From positions 310,001 through 374,000 of the forward strand of contig NZ_JAERRG010000009.1 of NCBI RefSeq assembly GCF_016741935.1: DNA of 64,000 nt. The letters run 5' to 3'. Positions within the stretch are counted from its first letter, which is position 1; each line of letters starts with the position of its first letter. The notes under the pieces are model-generated. The model did not search any database and was not told the origin of the DNA. It worked only from the letters and a program-made list of their open reading frames with translations. This document shows, piece by piece, positions 1 through 8,398 of this stretch. Source of the DNA: Streptomyces endocoffeicus. Lineage in GTDB: Bacteria > Actinomycetota > Actinomycetes > Streptomycetales > Streptomycetaceae. The position numbers were made by a program, and so were the translations under genes.

Positions 1-107
1 AGGTCGACCGTCGACATCTGGTGGCCGTTCAGCAGCGGGGTCGAGTCGAAGCCCATACCGCTCCGGCGTCCGTACTGCTTCCGCTCCGAGATCTCCCGCA
101 CGGCCAC
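1..107 (-). CDS. Hypothetical protein, 3' part outside window
   Basis: Minus-strand reading frame running off the left edge, with charged, protein-like sequence (REISERKQYGRR, then STPLLNGHQMSTVD). GTG at 105-107 is the first plausible start. A TTG further upstream would require a frameshift. It follows the 138-457 gene on the same strand and is probably the next operon member. No family recognised. Confidence 0.45.
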   Translation of the reverse strand, partial: MAVREISERKQYGRRSGMGFDSTPLLNGHQMSTVD

Positions 108-137
108 CGGGCGGGTGTCACCTTCAACGCTGGTTCC

Positions 138-457
138 CTAGGCGCGGCTGTGGCGAATGACGATGTCCGCCGCCGCCTCGTCGCCCACCTCCGCTATGAC
201 CTCGTCGGCGTCGCTGCCCGCGTCGGATTCGCCGGCCGGCTGGCCTGCTCCTCGGCTGCCTCGTCGTTCTCGGCCTGAGCGGCCTCCATGGTGCGCGGCC
301 CGTCGAAGTAGCCCGGAAGATCACCGGTCCTGCACCCCAGCTCAGCGGCCACGCAGAACACACACCGGCCCACGGTGTTACGGGTCTCCCACAGGGCGAC
401 GCCTTCCAGGGTGTGAACGTCCGTCATGCAGGTTCCGAACCCGTCCAGCTTCGTCAC
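138..457 (-). pseudogene. Hypothetical protein split by one frameshift
   Basis: GTG start at 455-457 overlaps the upstream stop (GTGA), a typical coupled start. The first ~78 residues (TDVHTLEGVALWETRN, then RCVFCVAAELGC) contain a CxxC pair followed by a third cysteine, suggesting a metal-binding module. Around base 238 the coding character moves to another frame, which continues as SDAGSDADEVIAEVGDE and ends at TAG 138-140. Without the shift the acidic tail is lost and the protein ends at 194. Either a one-base error or a real truncation. Confidence 0.5.
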
Positions 458-576
458 GGCGTACCCGGCGACCACGCCCCCTTACCCCGCTGCTCCCCGT
501 TGTGGGTGCAGGCGGGACGGCTTTCGCCCCGGGAAAACTCGACGGCCGCACCGCACGAGCAGCACCCGCCCGCCAT
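454..576 (-). CDS. Small CxxC protein, 40 aa
   Basis: ATG at 574-576, 21 nt after the stop of the 849-aa gene; the stop overlaps the next GTG by 4 nt. The peptide starts MAGGCCSCGAAVEF and has a further cysteine near residue 26 (ACTHNG), so it could bind one metal ion. Codon use fits coding and the overlaps on both sides support translation. Function unknown; similar Cys-rich miniproteins recur at 49-64 kb. Confidence 0.5.
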   Translation of the reverse strand: MAGGCCSCGAAVEFSRGESRPACTHNGEQRGKGAWSPGTP

Positions 577-597
577 GACCGGGGCGGCCGTCTCGGC

Positions 598-3147
598 CTA
601 CGCGTCCTTGACGGGGTAGACCCGTCCGTCGGCGGACCGGTACAGCGTCCCCGCCTCGACCAGCGGCGCCACACGGGCAGCGGGCACCCTACGGCCCGCG
701 TGCCCGAACCCGTCACCGCGCTGCCACAGCAGACCCGCCCCGGCCCACTCGATAACCTCGGCATCCGTGCCCGGCTCGGCGGTCTGTACGAACTCACTCG
801 ACGCCCGCGGCTCCGACGACTCCTGCGCCTCCGGCTCCTCATCGGCGCCGAGGACGGCGAGCGCGGCCCTGCCTGCGTCCATGGCGGCCTGAAGGTCGAG
901 CTGGTACACCCCGTACCGCTCATCCACCGACGTGCACAGCGTGTGCCAGGCGTCGGCCGTGGCGTCGGTGAGGTTGGCGGGGATCGCCGACAGCGTGTCG
1001 TCCGCCTCGGTCGTGATCGGCTTCTCAACGCCGTTCACGTTGTACGTACGCGACACGTGCCGCTCATCGTCGTTCGAGCCCTCATCGAGGCGGACCGAGG
1101 TAGCGCCGGTCCGGTACCGGGTAATGACGTGCCCGATGTACGCGGCCGACAGCACCGCCACCGCGTTCTCGTCCAGGCCCTCACGCCCCAACGCGTCGAT
1201 CACGGCGAGTTCGTCATCAGTCGGAGTCGCGGCCTTCAGTGCCGCGCGCTCTTCCTCGGCCTTGCGCAGCGCTGCCGCCTCCGCTTCCGCCTTGGCCTCC
1301 GCATCGGCGGCGGCCTGCGCGGCCTTGACCTCACCGGGCCAGGTGTCCCCGGCGGAAAGCCAACGATAGGGGCCGTCCTTCGCGGCCGTGTGCTTGGTGT
1401 CCTTCTCCGGCTCGGTCACGGCGCCGATGCGCACGGCCTGAGACCACAGGCGGAACGCGGCCTCACCCTCATTGGTGAGACCGAACGCGCGCACGCCGGG
1501 GGCGACGGCGTACACCTTCACGAACCCGGCCAGCCACAGGCCCGGTACCCGCTGCTTGTTGATTTTCGCGGAAACGTCGGCCTTGTCGGGGGAGACGTCA
1601 AAGGCGGCGAACCCGTCGGCGGTCTCGCGCACCTTGCCTTCACGCATCCATCCGAGGGCGCGCCACTGGGCCCGGCTGAAGTTCAGCGACTCGGCGGCGT
1701 CGATGTCGTCGGGGGTCATGGTGTCGGCGTCCTGTGCCGCGTGCCGGTCCAGGTGGAGGCGAGCGGCGTCGTCGGCCTCATCGCGGGAGGTGTACACGTA
1801 CGCGGCGGAGACGTCGGCCACCGGGTCGCCGTACTTGTTGAGGGCCATGGACACGGGGGCGTGCCGGTCGCACTCGGCTACCCACTTGGTCTCGCGGACG
1901 TCCAGCGCGACCGCCCGCGCTGGGGTCGGCGTGTTGTAAGCGTCGCCGGAGGCGGGGACGTCGGCGGCCTCGTCCGCGTCGCTGCCCTCGGCGCTCTCGC
2001 CGACTGCCTCCTCGGGGGTAGCGACGGCATCGGCGGCCCGCTCGGAGTCAGCGGGGAGACCGGGAACGGGCTTGCCGTCGGCGTGCGCCCTGACCATGTC
2101 GCGGATGTCGTCGGTAAACGGCTCGTCGTTGATCACGGACGGGTGGCCGATGCGCTCACCGTCGGGGGACACCACGATCCACGGCCACTTACGGCCGTCC
2201 TCCTTCACGATCGTGTACACCTGCCCGCGCGTGGTCGCGTGCCACAGAAACCCCGTGATCCGCTTCACCGTGATACACCGCTTACCCGCCATGTCCGTGT
2301 GTCCATCCGTGTCGTTGTCGTGGTCCTGCTGTGTCCTGCTGTCGCTGTCGCCCGGAGGGAGGGCGGGGAAGTCCTCGATGCCCCGCGCTGCCAATTCCCG
2401 GCACTCCCCGCACCGCCACTCCAGCGGCCACACCCCCCGGCAGCACCGGCGCGGGGCGGTGCGCTCGGCCTCCCGTGCTGCCTCGCGGCGGGCCTCCCGG
2501 CGGTCCCGGATCCACGCCCTCCGCATCAGGGCTTCGATGCGCTGGCGGGTCTTCTCCGCCTCGACGGCCGCACGCTCCGCGCCCTTGCGGGCGGCGGCCA
2601 GGCGGCGGCGTTCCTCACCGCCCCCGGGGAGCACCGGCAAGGCGTGCGCGTCCTGGCCGGCGTGGCTGTCCCACTGGCGGGCGCGGCGGGCTTTGCGAAC
2701 CGACGCCATGACGTCGGCCTCATCGCGCAGCACGCCCGGCCCGGCAGCCTCGGCGAGCCTGAGCGTCTCGTGTCCGTCCTCCGTCGCCACGACCAGGCCC
2801 GAGGCGTGACGCGCGAGGTATCCGCAGCGGGCGAGTAGCCGCACCCGCTCACCCTTGACCCGCCGCCCTGTACGGCCGTCCGCGTCTACCGCGCGGAACC
2901 CGGAAGCGTCGGCTTTCAGGCCACCGGCGACAGCCAGCCGCACCGTGTCCACGAACGCGGCGCACCAGCCGAGAGCGGCCATGGTCCGCGCGGCGTCGCT
3001 ATCCGGGCCCTGTGAGCCGGTCGCGATCTGGGGGCCAGCGACCAGCGCCAGCCGGGGGCGCCAGGGCAGGGACGACCGGGTCTCGTCGTACTGGACGGTG
3101 AGGTCGTCCTCGGTGACGAGGGGCGGGTCAACAGTGGTGTAGGTCAT
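598..3147 (-). CDS. Large hypothetical protein, 849 aa
   Basis: First intact gene of the left operon. The ATG is preceded by AGGAGA 7-8 nt upstream. Residues ~1-130 look compact; ~155-230 are Arg/Ala-rich and probably coiled coil (RRREARREAAREAER-like), with a CxxC (RCGECRELA) near 242. About residue 270 a second block begins (KRCITVKRITGFLW) that could have been a separate gene. Residues ~565-600 form an Ala/Glu/Lys coiled coil, and the C-terminus carries an AGRRVPAARVAPLVEAG segment. No catalytic motif recognised. Intact over 2.5 kb, unlike several small neighbours. Function unknown. Confidence 0.75.
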   Translation of the reverse strand: MTYTTVDPPLVTEDDLTVQYDETRSSLPWRPRLALVAGPQIATGSQGPDSDAARTMAALGWCAAFVDTVRLAVAGGLKADASGFRAVDADGRTGRRVKGERVRLLARCGYLARHASGLVVATEDGHETLRLAEAAGPGVLRDEADVMASVRKARRARQWDSHAGQDAHALPVLPGGGEERRRLAAARKGAERAAVEAEKTRQRIEALMRRAWIRDRREARREAAREAERTAPRRCCRGVWPLEWRCGECRELAARGIEDFPALPPGDSDSRTQQDHDNDTDGHTDMAGKRCITVKRITGFLWHATTRGQVYTIVKEDGRKWPWIVVSPDGERIGHPSVINDEPFTDDIRDMVRAHADGKPVPGLPADSERAADAVATPEEAVGESAEGSDADEAADVPASGDAYNTPTPARAVALDVRETKWVAECDRHAPVSMALNKYGDPVADVSAAYVYTSRDEADDAARLHLDRHAAQDADTMTPDDIDAAESLNFSRAQWRALGWMREGKVRETADGFAAFDVSPDKADVSAKINKQRVPGLWLAGFVKVYAVAPGVRAFGLTNEGEAAFRLWSQAVRIGAVTEPEKDTKHTAAKDGPYRWLSAGDTWPGEVKAAQAAADAEAKAEAEAAALRKAEEERAALKAATPTDDELAVIDALGREGLDENAVAVLSAAYIGHVITRYRTGATSVRLDEGSNDDERHVSRTYNVNGVEKPITTEADDTLSAIPANLTDATADAWHTLCTSVDERYGVYQLDLQAAMDAGRAALAVLGADEEPEAQESSEPRASSEFVQTAEPGTDAEVIEWAGAGLLWQRGDGFGHAGRRVPAARVAPLVEAGTLYRSADGRVYPVKDA

Positions 3148-3174
3148 GGTCTGTTCTCCTGGGTCGCGGTGAGG

Positions 3175-3828
3175 CTACGGATAGCGGTCGTTTCGCTTCC
3201 CCCTCGCTTCCTCCTTCAGCTCTTCAATATCGATGCCGTGGGCATACCCATAGCTCTCGATCAGGTCTTCCATATCCCGCAATCGCCCATCGCGGAACAG
3301 ATCAAACACAGTGCGAAGGAAGTCCACTTTGTCATTCTGTGCTTTCCAGTCCGGCAGAGGGATCCGCTCCGACGCGGTCCGCAGCATCGCCGTCAAGGAC
3401 ATGACGGCCGTGTCGCCCCGGGCGTACAGGGTGTACGAACCATGGATGCTCTGAGATCCGTCCGGCATCGGCTCGCTCGTCAGCGCCACGCCGGGGTACG
3501 CATCAGCGATCCGGTCACTGATCGGTCGCAACGCCAAGACCTCAGGAAGGGTCATCTTGCGAGACGGGTCGGTGACCGGAGCCGTCCACAAAGCGCTGAA
3601 ATCCGTGGCCTCGTCCAGACCAGGCGCTGATCGGAGAGCCGCATACGCAGCACCGCCCTCGTCAACGGCAGTCACATGGAAGAGGCCCCGCGCGCGGTCA
3701 TGTGCCGCCTCCAGTACGCGTTCCCAGTCCTCCGCCAGGTGATCGAGTGACACATCCTGACGCACTGGAACCACTTCCTGCATGAGGTCTGCGAGAAGTT
3801 GAGCCTTGGGTGTTATTCCATTCTCCAT
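3175..3828 (-). CDS. Hypothetical protein, 217 aa
   Basis: ATG at 3826-3828 lies one base after the stop of the preceding small gene (TGAGATG), so the two are probably translationally coupled; the preceding gene's end supplies a purine-rich AAGGAAAGGAAGAG stretch. The protein is soluble, mixed alpha/beta in composition, with an acidic-basic C-terminus (ELKEEARGKRNDRYP). No motif recognised. Ends 28 nt before the 849-aa gene, which has its own ribosome site. Confidence 0.7.
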   Translation of the reverse strand: MENGITPKAQLLADLMQEVVPVRQDVSLDHLAEDWERVLEAAHDRARGLFHVTAVDEGGAAYAALRSAPGLDEATDFSALWTAPVTDPSRKMTLPEVLALRPISDRIADAYPGVALTSEPMPDGSQSIHGSYTLYARGDTAVMSLTAMLRTASERIPLPDWKAQNDKVDFLRTVFDLFRDGRLRDMEDLIESYGYAHGIDIEELKEEARGKRNDRYP

Positions 3829-3829
3829 C

Positions 3830-3976
3830 TCAGGGCTCTTCCTTTCCTTCCAGCTCGGAAGCTTCGCGCCGCAGATCCTCCGCGAAGCGGAGCATCTTTC
3901 TGTCGTGTTCGGTCCAGGAGCCTGCTGTCGCGGGGGCTACGCGCGGCGCGATACGTTCGGCAGCTTTCCGGAGCAT
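3830..3976 (-). CDS. Small hypothetical protein, 48 aa
   Basis: ATG at 3974-3976 overlaps the stop of the preceding small gene by one base (TGATG). Translation gives a helical charged peptide with TEHDRKMLRFAEDLRRE followed by ASELEGKEEP, ending at TGA 3830-3832, one base before the next ATG. An in-frame ATG at 3995-3997 would add seven residues. Amphipathic and likely a partner of the 217-aa product; no family recognised. Confidence 0.5.
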   Translation of the reverse strand: MLRKAAERIAPRVAPATAGSWTEHDRKMLRFAEDLRREASELEGKEEP

Positions 3977-4110
3977 CACCGGATCCTGACGGTGCATCCG
4001 TTGACGCAGAGTCTTCCGTCACTGACGGAAATACCATGACTCGTGCCAGCGTTGCACATGTCGACTCGTTTACTTGCGGAGACTTCCTGCGCAGCGTCTC
4101 CCTTAGCCAT
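3976..4110 (-). CDS. Small hypothetical protein, 44 aa
   Basis: ATG at 4108-4110, with AAAGG about 13 nt upstream, after the 4131 stop. Contains three cysteines (DMCNAGTSHG, then LCVNGCTV). Its stop overlaps the next ATG (TGATG), continuing the coupled chain. Codon use is less GC3-biased than the neighbours, as is the 4.1-4.8 kb stretch as a whole, which may mark a more recent acquisition. Confidence 0.4.
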   Translation of the reverse strand: MAKGDAAQEVSASKRVDMCNAGTSHGISVSDGRLCVNGCTVRIR

Positions 4111-4130
4111 ATCCCAATCAACCTTTCTCG

Positions 4131-4436
4131 TCAGATCTCACGCTCACCCTTGAGCCACTGCTGTGTTTCAGTTTCCGAGAGAATCTTGTTGAACTCGATG
4201 GCAGCAAACCATTCAAGACGCACAGCCAGACCCTTGTAGTACGAGTCATAAACATGCTGCATGTCTTCGAGCGTTTCGCAAACATAGAACAGATTGAAAT
4301 CGGGAAGTCCGTCAGCCCGAATGAAATTACAGGCCAGAACCTCCTCTTCCTCCAGTATCGGCACAGCATTCGGACGGCTCAGGATCTGCAGGTCCCTGCG
4401 CCCGAACGGCTCGAAACCCATAGGGACCTGCTTCAT
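4131..4436 (-). CDS. Hypothetical protein, 101 aa
   Basis: ATG start overlaps the stop of the upstream gene by 4 nt. Sequence is acidic-aromatic (LPDFNLFYVCETLEDM, then YYKGLAVRLEWFAAIEF) and looks like a small globular domain. Markedly lower GC than neighbours. No family recognised. Lies in an operon of four or five very small genes downstream of the methyltransferase; being small, AT-richer and coupled, it could be a toxin-antitoxin or anti-defence component, but this is inference only. Confidence 0.65.
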   Translation of the reverse strand: MKQVPMGFEPFGRRDLQILSRPNAVPILEEEEVLACNFIRADGLPDFNLFYVCETLEDMQHVYDSYYKGLAVRLEWFAAIEFNKILSETETQQWLKGEREI

Positions 4437-4720
4437 GCCTTCTTCTCCTCTTCTGTGTACACAATCATGACAGGCACTTCCTCGCCTGCTCGATCTGCTT
4501 GCGCCATGGCTTGAGCGATGTTCTCCATGTAGACCGGAGGGGTTTCCTCCTTGAAGAGATGATCCAGGCTCATCTGCTTCGTGGGGTGGCCGATAATCCG
4601 GAAAGACGGGCTTTCCTGCTCGCTCCGCCGGACGAATGCGGTGCGCCCCTCCCTCTGAATCCGTATGACAACGTCCCGGAGCTCGATTGCGCTCCGGACA
4701 ATCTCTCCTGCGTCCTTCAC
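4433..4720 (-). CDS. Hypothetical protein, 95 aa
   Basis: GTG start at 4718-4720 overlaps the preceding stop (GTGA) and follows GGAGGAG at a suitable distance. N-terminus is helical (AGEIVRSAIELRDVVIRI), then a basic strand region (GRTAFVRRSEQ), and the C-terminus is acidic (VYTEEEKKA). An antitoxin-like size and charge pattern is visible, but no family was recognised. Confidence 0.6.
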   Translation of the reverse strand: MKDAGEIVRSAIELRDVVIRIQREGRTAFVRRSEQESPSFRIIGHPTKQMSLDHLFKEETPPVYMENIAQAMAQADRAGEEVPVMIVYTEEEKKA

Positions 4721-4791
4721 ATGGCTCCTCCTTCAGCTTCCGCTTGCTCGATTACCTTGCAGAGCGCTTCCGCATGTTGCCGGAGATTCAA
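4717..4791 (-). CDS. Miniprotein, 24 aa, TTG start
   Basis: TTG at 4789-4791 is preceded by AAAGGA at 7 nt. The peptide NLRQHAEALCKVIEQAEAEGG is a clean amphipathic helix and ends in a TGA overlapping the next GTG. The open frame continues 5' of the TTG with protein-like residues (VPVKEIP), so the original gene may have been longer. Too short to assign; may act as a leader peptide coupling translation. Confidence 0.35.
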   Translation of the reverse strand: MNLRQHAEALCKVIEQAEAEGGAM

Positions 4792-4805
4792 TGGAATTTC
4801 CTTTA

Positions 4806-4824
4806 CGGGAACACGGTGTTCCCG
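4806..4824. promoter_or_regulatory. 19-bp perfect palindrome
   Basis: CGGGAACAC-G-GTGTTCCCG, 9-bp perfect arms around one central base, in the short gap between the methyltransferase terminator and the small-gene operon. Size and symmetry fit a dimeric repressor site; a hairpin function is also possible. A short frame (ALTYVEADVQRGNTVFP) ends in a TAA at its edge. Confidence 0.45.
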
Positions 4825-4890
4825 CGCTGCACGTCAGCCTCGACGTAGGTCAGGGCCTTTCCTGAGAGACCCGAGGTGGGCAGGAGTCTC

Positions 4891-4912
4891 CTTCCTGAGC
4901 AAGCTCAGGAAG
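4891..4912 (-). terminator. Hairpin after the methyltransferase gene
   Basis: CTTCCTGAG-CAAG-CTCAGGAAG, a 9-10 bp perfect stem beginning 10 nt past the methyltransferase stop. There is no U-tract, so termination may be weak, as is common in actinobacteria. Confidence 0.5.
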
Positions 4913-4921
4913 GAGAGCGCT

Positions 4922-7237
4922 TCAGTCACCGATGTTCCAGGGGAATTCGTGGCCGTGCCGGGCCACAAACGTGTCGTACGCGGCGATGATGCACGGTCGG
5001 TCGTTTCCCTGAGGGAACTGCCGAGCGGACCTGAGGTCGTCGTCGAGAATGAAGGCGCACCGCCTCACGGTGCGCAGGTTCGCAACACCGCGGACGGTTA
5101 TCAGGTCCGTCTCCTCATGCCCGCTGGCCGCGAGATTGCCGTGACCGTCTCGCACGTACAGCGGTTTGCCCCGCCGGTCGTGGCCGACCTTCTTGGCGAC
5201 GGCCATGAACACCGGATAATCGGCAGGGCCGTGCATCCGCTCCTGACGCTTCTCCTGCTCGGTCTTCTTCCGCAGTGCAAGGGCGCTGGTCAGGACGTTG
5301 ACGCCCGCGCCGACGAGGAAACTCTCCACGGGCAGGTCAACGCTGGCCATGATCCAGCACTCGTCGAGGATGTACTGGCGGAGCGCCTCATCGTCGGCGC
5401 CGGGGTTGGACAAGATCCCGTTGGGCAGGACCATGCCGATGCGGCCGCCGGGCCGCACCCATTCGATCGCCTTCTGGACAAAGAGCTTCTCAGGCGCCAC
5501 GGAGGAAGCCGGCTTCCCGCGTCGGAGAGTGCCGTCCTTCTCGCGGGTCCAGCTGAAGGCGACGCTCGGCTTCTCGACCTGTGACGGGCCTGTGCGGAAC
5601 AGCTCCAGGACAGGACCGGTCACAGGGATGTCCGAGCCGAAGGGAGGGTTGGTGAGCAAGACGTCGACTGCACCGGGACCGATGCGGTCGAGATGGCGTC
5701 TGGCATCGGGGAGGCCGGGTAGGGCGCCGCTCGTGGGGAAGGCCAACGAGTCCATGTGGAAGGTGTTGCCGACGCTGCCGGTCAGCATCATCACGGCGAA
5801 CGCGGCGGCACGGGCCATCATGGGGTCGAGGTCCGCGCCGAAGACCCGCTCTTGTGCATTCCTGCTCAGTTCCTCGTGGTGAGCTGCCGCCAGTCGGGTG
5901 TGCTCCTGCGTGGTCAGGAGTGCGGCCGCGACGGCCTGTTGGCGGCTCAGGGCTGCGAGGCTTTCGCGGAGGAAGCCGCCGGTTCCGCAGCACGGATCGA
6001 GTACGGTCTCGCCTGGCTCGGGGGCGGTGATCTCCACCAGCAGGCGGACCATGCTGGCGGGGGTGAAGTACTGACCATGGTCGCCGCTCAAGGCGTCGCC
6101 GAACAACTCGTGGTAGGCGGTGGTGAGGGTGTCCAGGGGCGTGGTGCAAAGGCTGTAGGCGGCCAGCTCGCCGACGAGGAAGCCGAGAGCTTGATCGCTG
6201 AGAGAGAGCTCGTCAGTCTGGTCGAACAGGTTGTAGTGGGCGTAGCGCTCCTCGACCTCCCCGAAGAGTTCTCTCACGCGTTCCGCCGCGGTGGAACTGT
6301 CTCCTTCACCTGGAACACGGTCCAACGTGCTGCGGTGGAGGTAGAAACGGGTCTTCCTCTTTCCTGCGCGGACCAGGTATTCGTCATGGAACTTGGCGAG
6401 CAGGACGTACAGGAACTGCCAGAAGGCCGCGCTTTGAGGCTGTCCCTCGCTGACGTGGATGGCGTTGCGGCAGCGCCGGAAAGCGAGCCTCAGCATCATC
6501 TCGTTGGCCGGTGTGCTCCCGGTGGTGCGCGAAGGAGGCGCGGGTGCGGTGTCACGCTGGTGGGCGACTGCAGTTGGCCAGTTCGTCAGAGGCAGGAACG
6601 TTTTGTTCCGCGCGGACGTGGTGTCGCGGCCGATGAAGAGCAGGTCGTTGCCGTCGGTCCACAGGCCGTACCTGCAGGCGGGCCCAGCCGCCTGCATGAG
6701 CGCGGAGACCTCGCCGGCCGTATCGTCCTGGTGGTGGGCGTGCGTATAGGAGCGGATTTTGGCTGAGGCCCGGTTGTGCCTGGGGCGGACGCTCGTCACG
6801 ACGACACAGCGGATGTACTCCTGCTCATGCGGCCTGCCGTGCTCGAAGACGGCGAGGCTGACACGTCGCCGACGCGGACGGCCGCCTTCCGGGTCCGTCA
6901 CGTGGAGGGGGACGTCAGCCGCCACGTCGCGCGGGTCGATGCCGTACTGATCGACGAGAGCCCGTACGACGCTCTGGCGTAGCTTCTCGGTCTCGGAGAG
7001 CCGGATCACCGTTGCGCCAGTGATGTAGTCGAAGTTTTCGTTGTCTGCCAGATCGTGTGGTCGCGCGGGCTCCGTGAGGGCCGCCGCCTCCAGCTGCGCG
7101 ATCGGCATTTCTGCGTCGCGGTCTGAGGCTATGGGAAGTGTGGGGGTGCTGGGGGCTGTGCATGCCTTGGTCATCTGTTTCATCTCAGCGATCTCGAGGT
7201 ACCCCTGTGTGTGCTCTGTGCGGCAGGTGGCGGCCAT
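4922..7237 (-). CDS. N6-adenine DNA methyltransferase with HsdR_N-like N-terminal domain
   Basis: 771 aa. Residues ~85-200 resemble the N-terminal nuclease-like domain of type I restriction subunits: VSLAVFEHGRPHEQEYIRCVVV, then YGLWTDGND. The expected Glu-x-Lys catalytic strand is not evident (VVVTSVRP), so this part may bind DNA rather than cut. Residues ~375-560 are HsdM-like: GQYFTP at 388, SAM motif I DPCCGTGG at 414 and catalytic NPPF at 530. No specificity (HsdS) or intact HsdR gene lies nearby, so it could be self-targeting, as in type IIG or BREX/Pgl-type methylases. Starts at residues 19 or 22 are alternatives. Followed by a hairpin. Confidence 0.85.
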   Translation of the reverse strand: MAATCRTEHTQGYLEIAEMKQMTKACTAPSTPTLPIASDRDAEMPIAQLEAAALTEPARPHDLADNENFDYITGATVIRLSETEKLRQSVVRALVDQYGIDPRDVAADVPLHVTDPEGGRPRRRRVSLAVFEHGRPHEQEYIRCVVVTSVRPRHNRASAKIRSYTHAHHQDDTAGEVSALMQAAGPACRYGLWTDGNDLLFIGRDTTSARNKTFLPLTNWPTAVAHQRDTAPAPPSRTTGSTPANEMMLRLAFRRCRNAIHVSEGQPQSAAFWQFLYVLLAKFHDEYLVRAGKRKTRFYLHRSTLDRVPGEGDSSTAAERVRELFGEVEERYAHYNLFDQTDELSLSDQALGFLVGELAAYSLCTTPLDTLTTAYHELFGDALSGDHGQYFTPASMVRLLVEITAPEPGETVLDPCCGTGGFLRESLAALSRQQAVAAALLTTQEHTRLAAAHHEELSRNAQERVFGADLDPMMARAAAFAVMMLTGSVGNTFHMDSLAFPTSGALPGLPDARRHLDRIGPGAVDVLLTNPPFGSDIPVTGPVLELFRTGPSQVEKPSVAFSWTREKDGTLRRGKPASSVAPEKLFVQKAIEWVRPGGRIGMVLPNGILSNPGADDEALRQYILDECWIMASVDLPVESFLVGAGVNVLTSALALRKKTEQEKRQERMHGPADYPVFMAVAKKVGHDRRGKPLYVRDGHGNLAASGHEETDLITVRGVANLRTVRRCAFILDDDLRSARQFPQGNDRPCIIAAYDTFVARHGHEFPWNIGD

Positions 7238-7264
7238 CAGCCGGAGGAGGCCGGCGGCCCGGGT

Positions 7265-8170
7265 TCAAACAGCGGTGAGACGGACGGCGTGCGCCACGAG
7301 GGCAGTCGCTGTGAGCTCACCTTCGTGGGACTCCCAGTTGATATGGACAGTGGATGCCGGGTAGTCGCGGGAACGGCCCAGGTGCAGCACGCTGTGAGCG
7401 CCGTCCTGGATGATGCTGATCAACGGCACGCCTGGAAGGCTCTCGGGGATCACGGTCACCTTGTCCGAAGGCGCAGCGCCGTCAGCGAGGCCGTCGAGGT
7501 CGGCGGCCAGCTGCTGCAAGTGATATGTCTCGTGAGCGCAGGCGCCGTCGCAGGTCAGAATGGCCGTACGGGTCCCGTCTCGCCCGCTGTACAGCTCGTG
7601 GCGCGTACGTTCGCCGTCATGCTCGCTGAGGACCGCCGTGGCGTCAGACTCGGAGTGGTTGCGGACGATCCAGAACGCCTCGCTCTCCTCGTCCTGCCAC
7701 CTCCAGCTGATCTGAACCCCTGGTGTGTTGAGAACCTCCTTCCAGCCGGTTGTCGCTACGGGTGGACCGCCCCTCCAGGCGGACAACTCCAAAGTGCTGC
7801 GTCCGGAAGCCTGGTCGGCGAACAACGCATCAGGAGTGGACGGCCATGGCCTGACGCGGGCCAGGAGAAGGGGCGTGTCTGCCGGCCAGTCGAGCCCGCC
7901 GTCGTGCGTGAGACGGCGGTGCTGAACCGGGCACGCCGCGCACGCCCCGGGTCCGTCTCCAGGACAACGCTCGTAACCGCCCCAGCGCTGACGGCCGGTC
8001 AACGCCTCGAACAGCGAGGTGTGATGTGTCGGCCGCCACCCACACTGATGCCGGTGGTCGAAGTGGGCGCCGAGGGTGAGGCGGGTCCAGCCGTTGCCGT
8101 CTGGGCCTCCCGGTCCGTAGGCGGGCTGCTCCAGGAACGCGGGCATGCAAGGTACCTCCAGGTCCGTCAT
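7265..8170 (-). CDS. Hypothetical protein, 301 aa
   Basis: ATG at 8168-8170 overlaps the previous stop (ATG/TGA sharing 2 nt); a second ATG eight codons in is possible. Conserved-looking features: HFDHRHQCGWRPTHH near residue 36 and a cysteine cluster YERCPGDGPGACAACP near 67-80, a plausible zinc site. Another CDGACAHE lies near 212. It ends 27 nt before the methyltransferase, so the two are probably co-transcribed. Function unknown; the Cys/His clusters suggest nucleic-acid or metal binding. Confidence 0.75.
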   Translation of the reverse strand: MTDLEVPCMPAFLEQPAYGPGGPDGNGWTRLTLGAHFDHRHQCGWRPTHHTSLFEALTGRQRWGGYERCPGDGPGACAACPVQHRRLTHDGGLDWPADTPLLLARVRPWPSTPDALFADQASGRSTLELSAWRGGPPVATTGWKEVLNTPGVQISWRWQDEESEAFWIVRNHSESDATAVLSEHDGERTRHELYSGRDGTRTAILTCDGACAHETYHLQQLAADLDGLADGAAPSDKVTVIPESLPGVPLISIIQDGAHSVLHLGRSRDYPASTVHINWESHEGELTATALVAHAVRLTAV

Positions 8171-8379
8171 AAAGGTGAAGTGGAATCAGGGGCCGAGCGT
8201 GCCCGTGCACTCGCGCTGGCGTCCGGGCGTTCCCTGCTCATAGCGAGGAGCGCAGCGTGACCGTCAGCGTTCTCGGGTGGGTGAGGCCGGTCGGTGAAGG
8301 GGCTGCACGTTCCTGGGTGTCCGGCGCCGGACTTGCAGTCGAACCGGTATCGGTCGGCTACGGCCCTCGCGGCAGACAC
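8167..8379 (-). CDS. Hypothetical protein, 70 aa
   Basis: Overlaps the following gene at ATGA. Contains FDCKSGAGHPGTCSP and a helical middle (DGHAALLAMSRERP), with a low-complexity Ser/Ala/Arg tail. Probably real because of the coupled stop and GC3 pattern; no family recognised. Confidence 0.5.
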   Translation of the reverse strand: MSAARAVADRYRFDCKSGAGHPGTCSPFTDRPHPPENADGHAALLAMSRERPDASASARARSAPDSTSPL

Positions 8380-8398
8380 GGGGGCTCATGGCATGCGC

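Noticed and set aside
1..140. Amber read-through linking the 138-457 gene to the edge gene
   Set aside because: The frames agree across the TAG, but each side has its own plausible start or stop, and the C-terminus is a normal end.
157..2838. Very long plus-strand frame opposite the 849-aa gene
   Set aside because: It is the GC-driven shadow of the minus-strand gene: Arg/Gly/Leu-rich, no ribosome site and no recognisable domain, whereas the minus frame has normal composition.
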